Assembly: GCA_034666665.1 (NCBI GenBank) | Contig: JAXDLK010000098.1 | Coordinates: 1-5,880, forward strand | From: JAXDLK01 sp034666665 | GTDB lineage: Bacteria > Desulfobacterota > Binatia > JACPRU01 | Direction of reading: 5' to 3' | Length of the DNA stretch: 5,880 nt | Part shown: positions 4,721 through 5,880 of the stretch, piece after piece | Numbering within the stretch: position 1 is the stretch's first letter | How the letters are laid out: each line of letters starts with the position of its first letter | Program-made: the position numbers and the translations under genes | The notes under the pieces: model-generated | Told to the model about the DNA's origin: nothing | Database searches by the model: none | The model's input: only the letters and a program-made list of their open reading frames with translations

Positions 4721-5851
4721 ATGAGACGACGTAAGCGCGAAGAGGCGGCGCCGACGTTCTCCACCTGGCGCCGCAAGCTCGAAAAGGCGGGTAAGAGCGA
4801 TCTCGAGCGCAATGTGCGACAGTTCGTCGACGTGCTGCGGTCCGTCGGGTCGCCGATGATCGACGAGCCGGCGGTCGACTTCGTCTACCACGATCCGGCC
4901 GCCCGCTCCGTGGCCGTGACCGGCGAGTTCAGCGAATGGGACCGCGACGGCACGCCGATGCGGCCGATCCGCAAGACCGGCGTCTTCCATCACCGCCTCG
5001 AGCTCCGCGGTCCGGCGCGCATGGAGTACAAGCTGATCGTCGACGGCGAGTGGCGGCTCGACCCCCTCTGCCCCGAGTCGGTCGACAACGGCCTCGGCAG
5101 CCGGAACTCCGTCTTCCACGTCGGCGACGTCGCCGAGCCGCCCGAGCTCGAGGAGCGGACCGGCGTGCCCCGCGGCACCATCGTCGAGCTCGAGCTCCGG
5201 AGCGAGATCCTGAAGAACCGCCGGCCGGTACACGTCTATCGCCCCGCGGGCTACGAAGAGGATACCGCCCGACGATTTCCGACGTTGTACGTCCACGACG
5301 GCGGCGAGTATCTCTCGCGCGCGAAGCTCCCCACCGTGCTCGACAACCTGATCGCGGAAGGGGTGCTTCGCCCGCTGATCGCGGTCATGGTCGACCCCGT
5401 CGACCGCATGCGCGAGTACTGGAACGATCCGAGCTACGCGCGCTTCGTCATGGAAGAGCTGGTTCCTCACGTCGACGACCATCACCGGACGCTGCCGGTG
5501 GCGCAGGAACGTGCGGTGATGGGCGCATCCCTCGGCGGCCTCATCTCCACGTACCTCGCCCTCTCGCGGCCGGACGTGTTCGCGAGACTCGCCGGCCAGT
5601 CGAGCGCATTCTTCGCGGACGAGGAGCGGATCATCGACCTCGCCGAGCGTCTCGACGTTCCGCTCCGCGGCTACTTCGATGTCGGCACCTACGAGCCGCG
5701 CTTCGTGCCCGCGCACGCGCGGCTGCTCTCGATCCTGGACGCCAAGGGCTGTCGCTGCCGCTATCAAGAGGTCCGCGCGGGACACAATTGGACGAGCTGG
5801 CGCGCGCACCTGAAGGACCTCCTCACCTGGATCTGGGAGCCCGGGACGTAG
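4721..5851 (+). CDS. esterase with N-terminal CBM48/AMPK-type glycogen-binding domain
   Basis: The protein has 376 residues. After a basic, helical N-terminus (1-45), residues about 50-135 form an Ig-like CBM48 module. It shows VDFVYHDP, VAVTGEFSEWDRDG (Trp73), MEYKLIVDGEWRLDP (Trp111) and RNSVFHVG (Asn129). Residues about 150-376 are a PF00756-type esterase (the enterochelin-esterase / antigen-85-like alpha/beta hydrolases). It shows VHVYRPAGY, TLYVHDGGEYL, GASLGG with nucleophile Ser270, YFDVGTYE with the likely acid Asp320 or Glu325, and RAGHNWTSWR with His355. The triad order is intact. The layout resembles the Fes-type trilactone esterases, which also carry a CBM48-like N-domain, but no siderophore genes are nearby. 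An ester carried on an alpha-glucan is an alternative substrate class. No signal peptide is seen, so it is probably cytoplasmic. It is divergent from protein B. Confidence 0.88.
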   Translation: MRRRKREEAAPTFSTWRRKLEKAGKSDLERNVRQFVDVLRSVGSPMIDEPAVDFVYHDPAARSVAVTGEFSEWDRDGTPMRPIRKTGVFHHRLELRGPARMEYKLIVDGEWRLDPLCPESVDNGLGSRNSVFHVGDVAEPPELEERTGVPRGTIVELELRSEILKNRRPVHVYRPAGYEEDTARRFPTLYVHDGGEYLSRAKLPTVLDNLIAEGVLRPLIAVMVDPVDRMREYWNDPSYARFVMEELVPHVDDHHRTLPVAQERAVMGASLGGLISTYLALSRPDVFARLAGQSSAFFADEERIIDLAERLDVPLRGYFDVGTYEPRFVPAHARLLSILDAKGCRCRYQEVRAGHNWTSWRAHLKDLLTWIWEPGT

Positions 5852-5880
5852 CCCGGCGCAACTTCCTCCACTCTCTCTCT

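Noticed and set aside
4568..5809. 413-codon minus-strand open frame opposite the CBM48-esterase
   Set aside because: The plus strand carries both domains with an intact triad. The minus frame resembles no family and overlaps the start of protein B.

Overview
This is a GC-rich bacterial window. Its coding frames have strong G/C at third positions, good Shine-Dalgarno sites, and several intergenic repeat families. The layout would suit an uncultured soil or sediment bacterium such as an acidobacterial or deltaproteobacterial lineage, but no taxonomic marker is present, so the placement is only a guess. No rRNA, tRNA or CRISPR array was seen.

Left part (1-1588). The window opens in the last codons of a gene that looks like the C-terminal beta domain of an alpha-amylase-family enzyme. 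A repeat-rich non-coding element (198-453) follows, with a perfect 26-bp inverted repeat. It supplies the last codons and stop of the upstream gene, and its right edge sits directly before the next gene. Next are an alpha/beta hydrolase (457-1209) and a small ABM-type dimeric alpha/beta-barrel protein (1283-1588).

Middle (1596-3610). The ABM gene is followed after 7 bases by protein A (1596-2231), a 211-residue protein ending in a WDNN...NY signature like that of starch-binding CBM25-type modules. Converging on it from the minus strand is an amidohydrolase (3610-2561) with an N-terminal CBM25-like module. The 329-base convergent gap holds an imperfect palindrome and a tandem repeat with a 79-base period.

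Right part (3840-5851). Protein B (4589-3840, minus) is a diverged relative of protein A. It is divergent from an esterase (4721-5851) with an N-terminal CBM48/AMPK-type glycogen-binding domain.

Taken together, four or five of the seven genes carry or resemble alpha-glucan-binding or alpha-glucan-processing modules, and none shows a signal peptide. My inference is an intracellular locus organised around glycogen or another alpha-glucan. Hydrolases (amidohydrolase, esterase) appear to be tethered to the polymer by CBMs, alongside two stand-alone CBM-like proteins of a family I do not recognise. The substrate of the amidohydrolase and the role of A and B are unknown.
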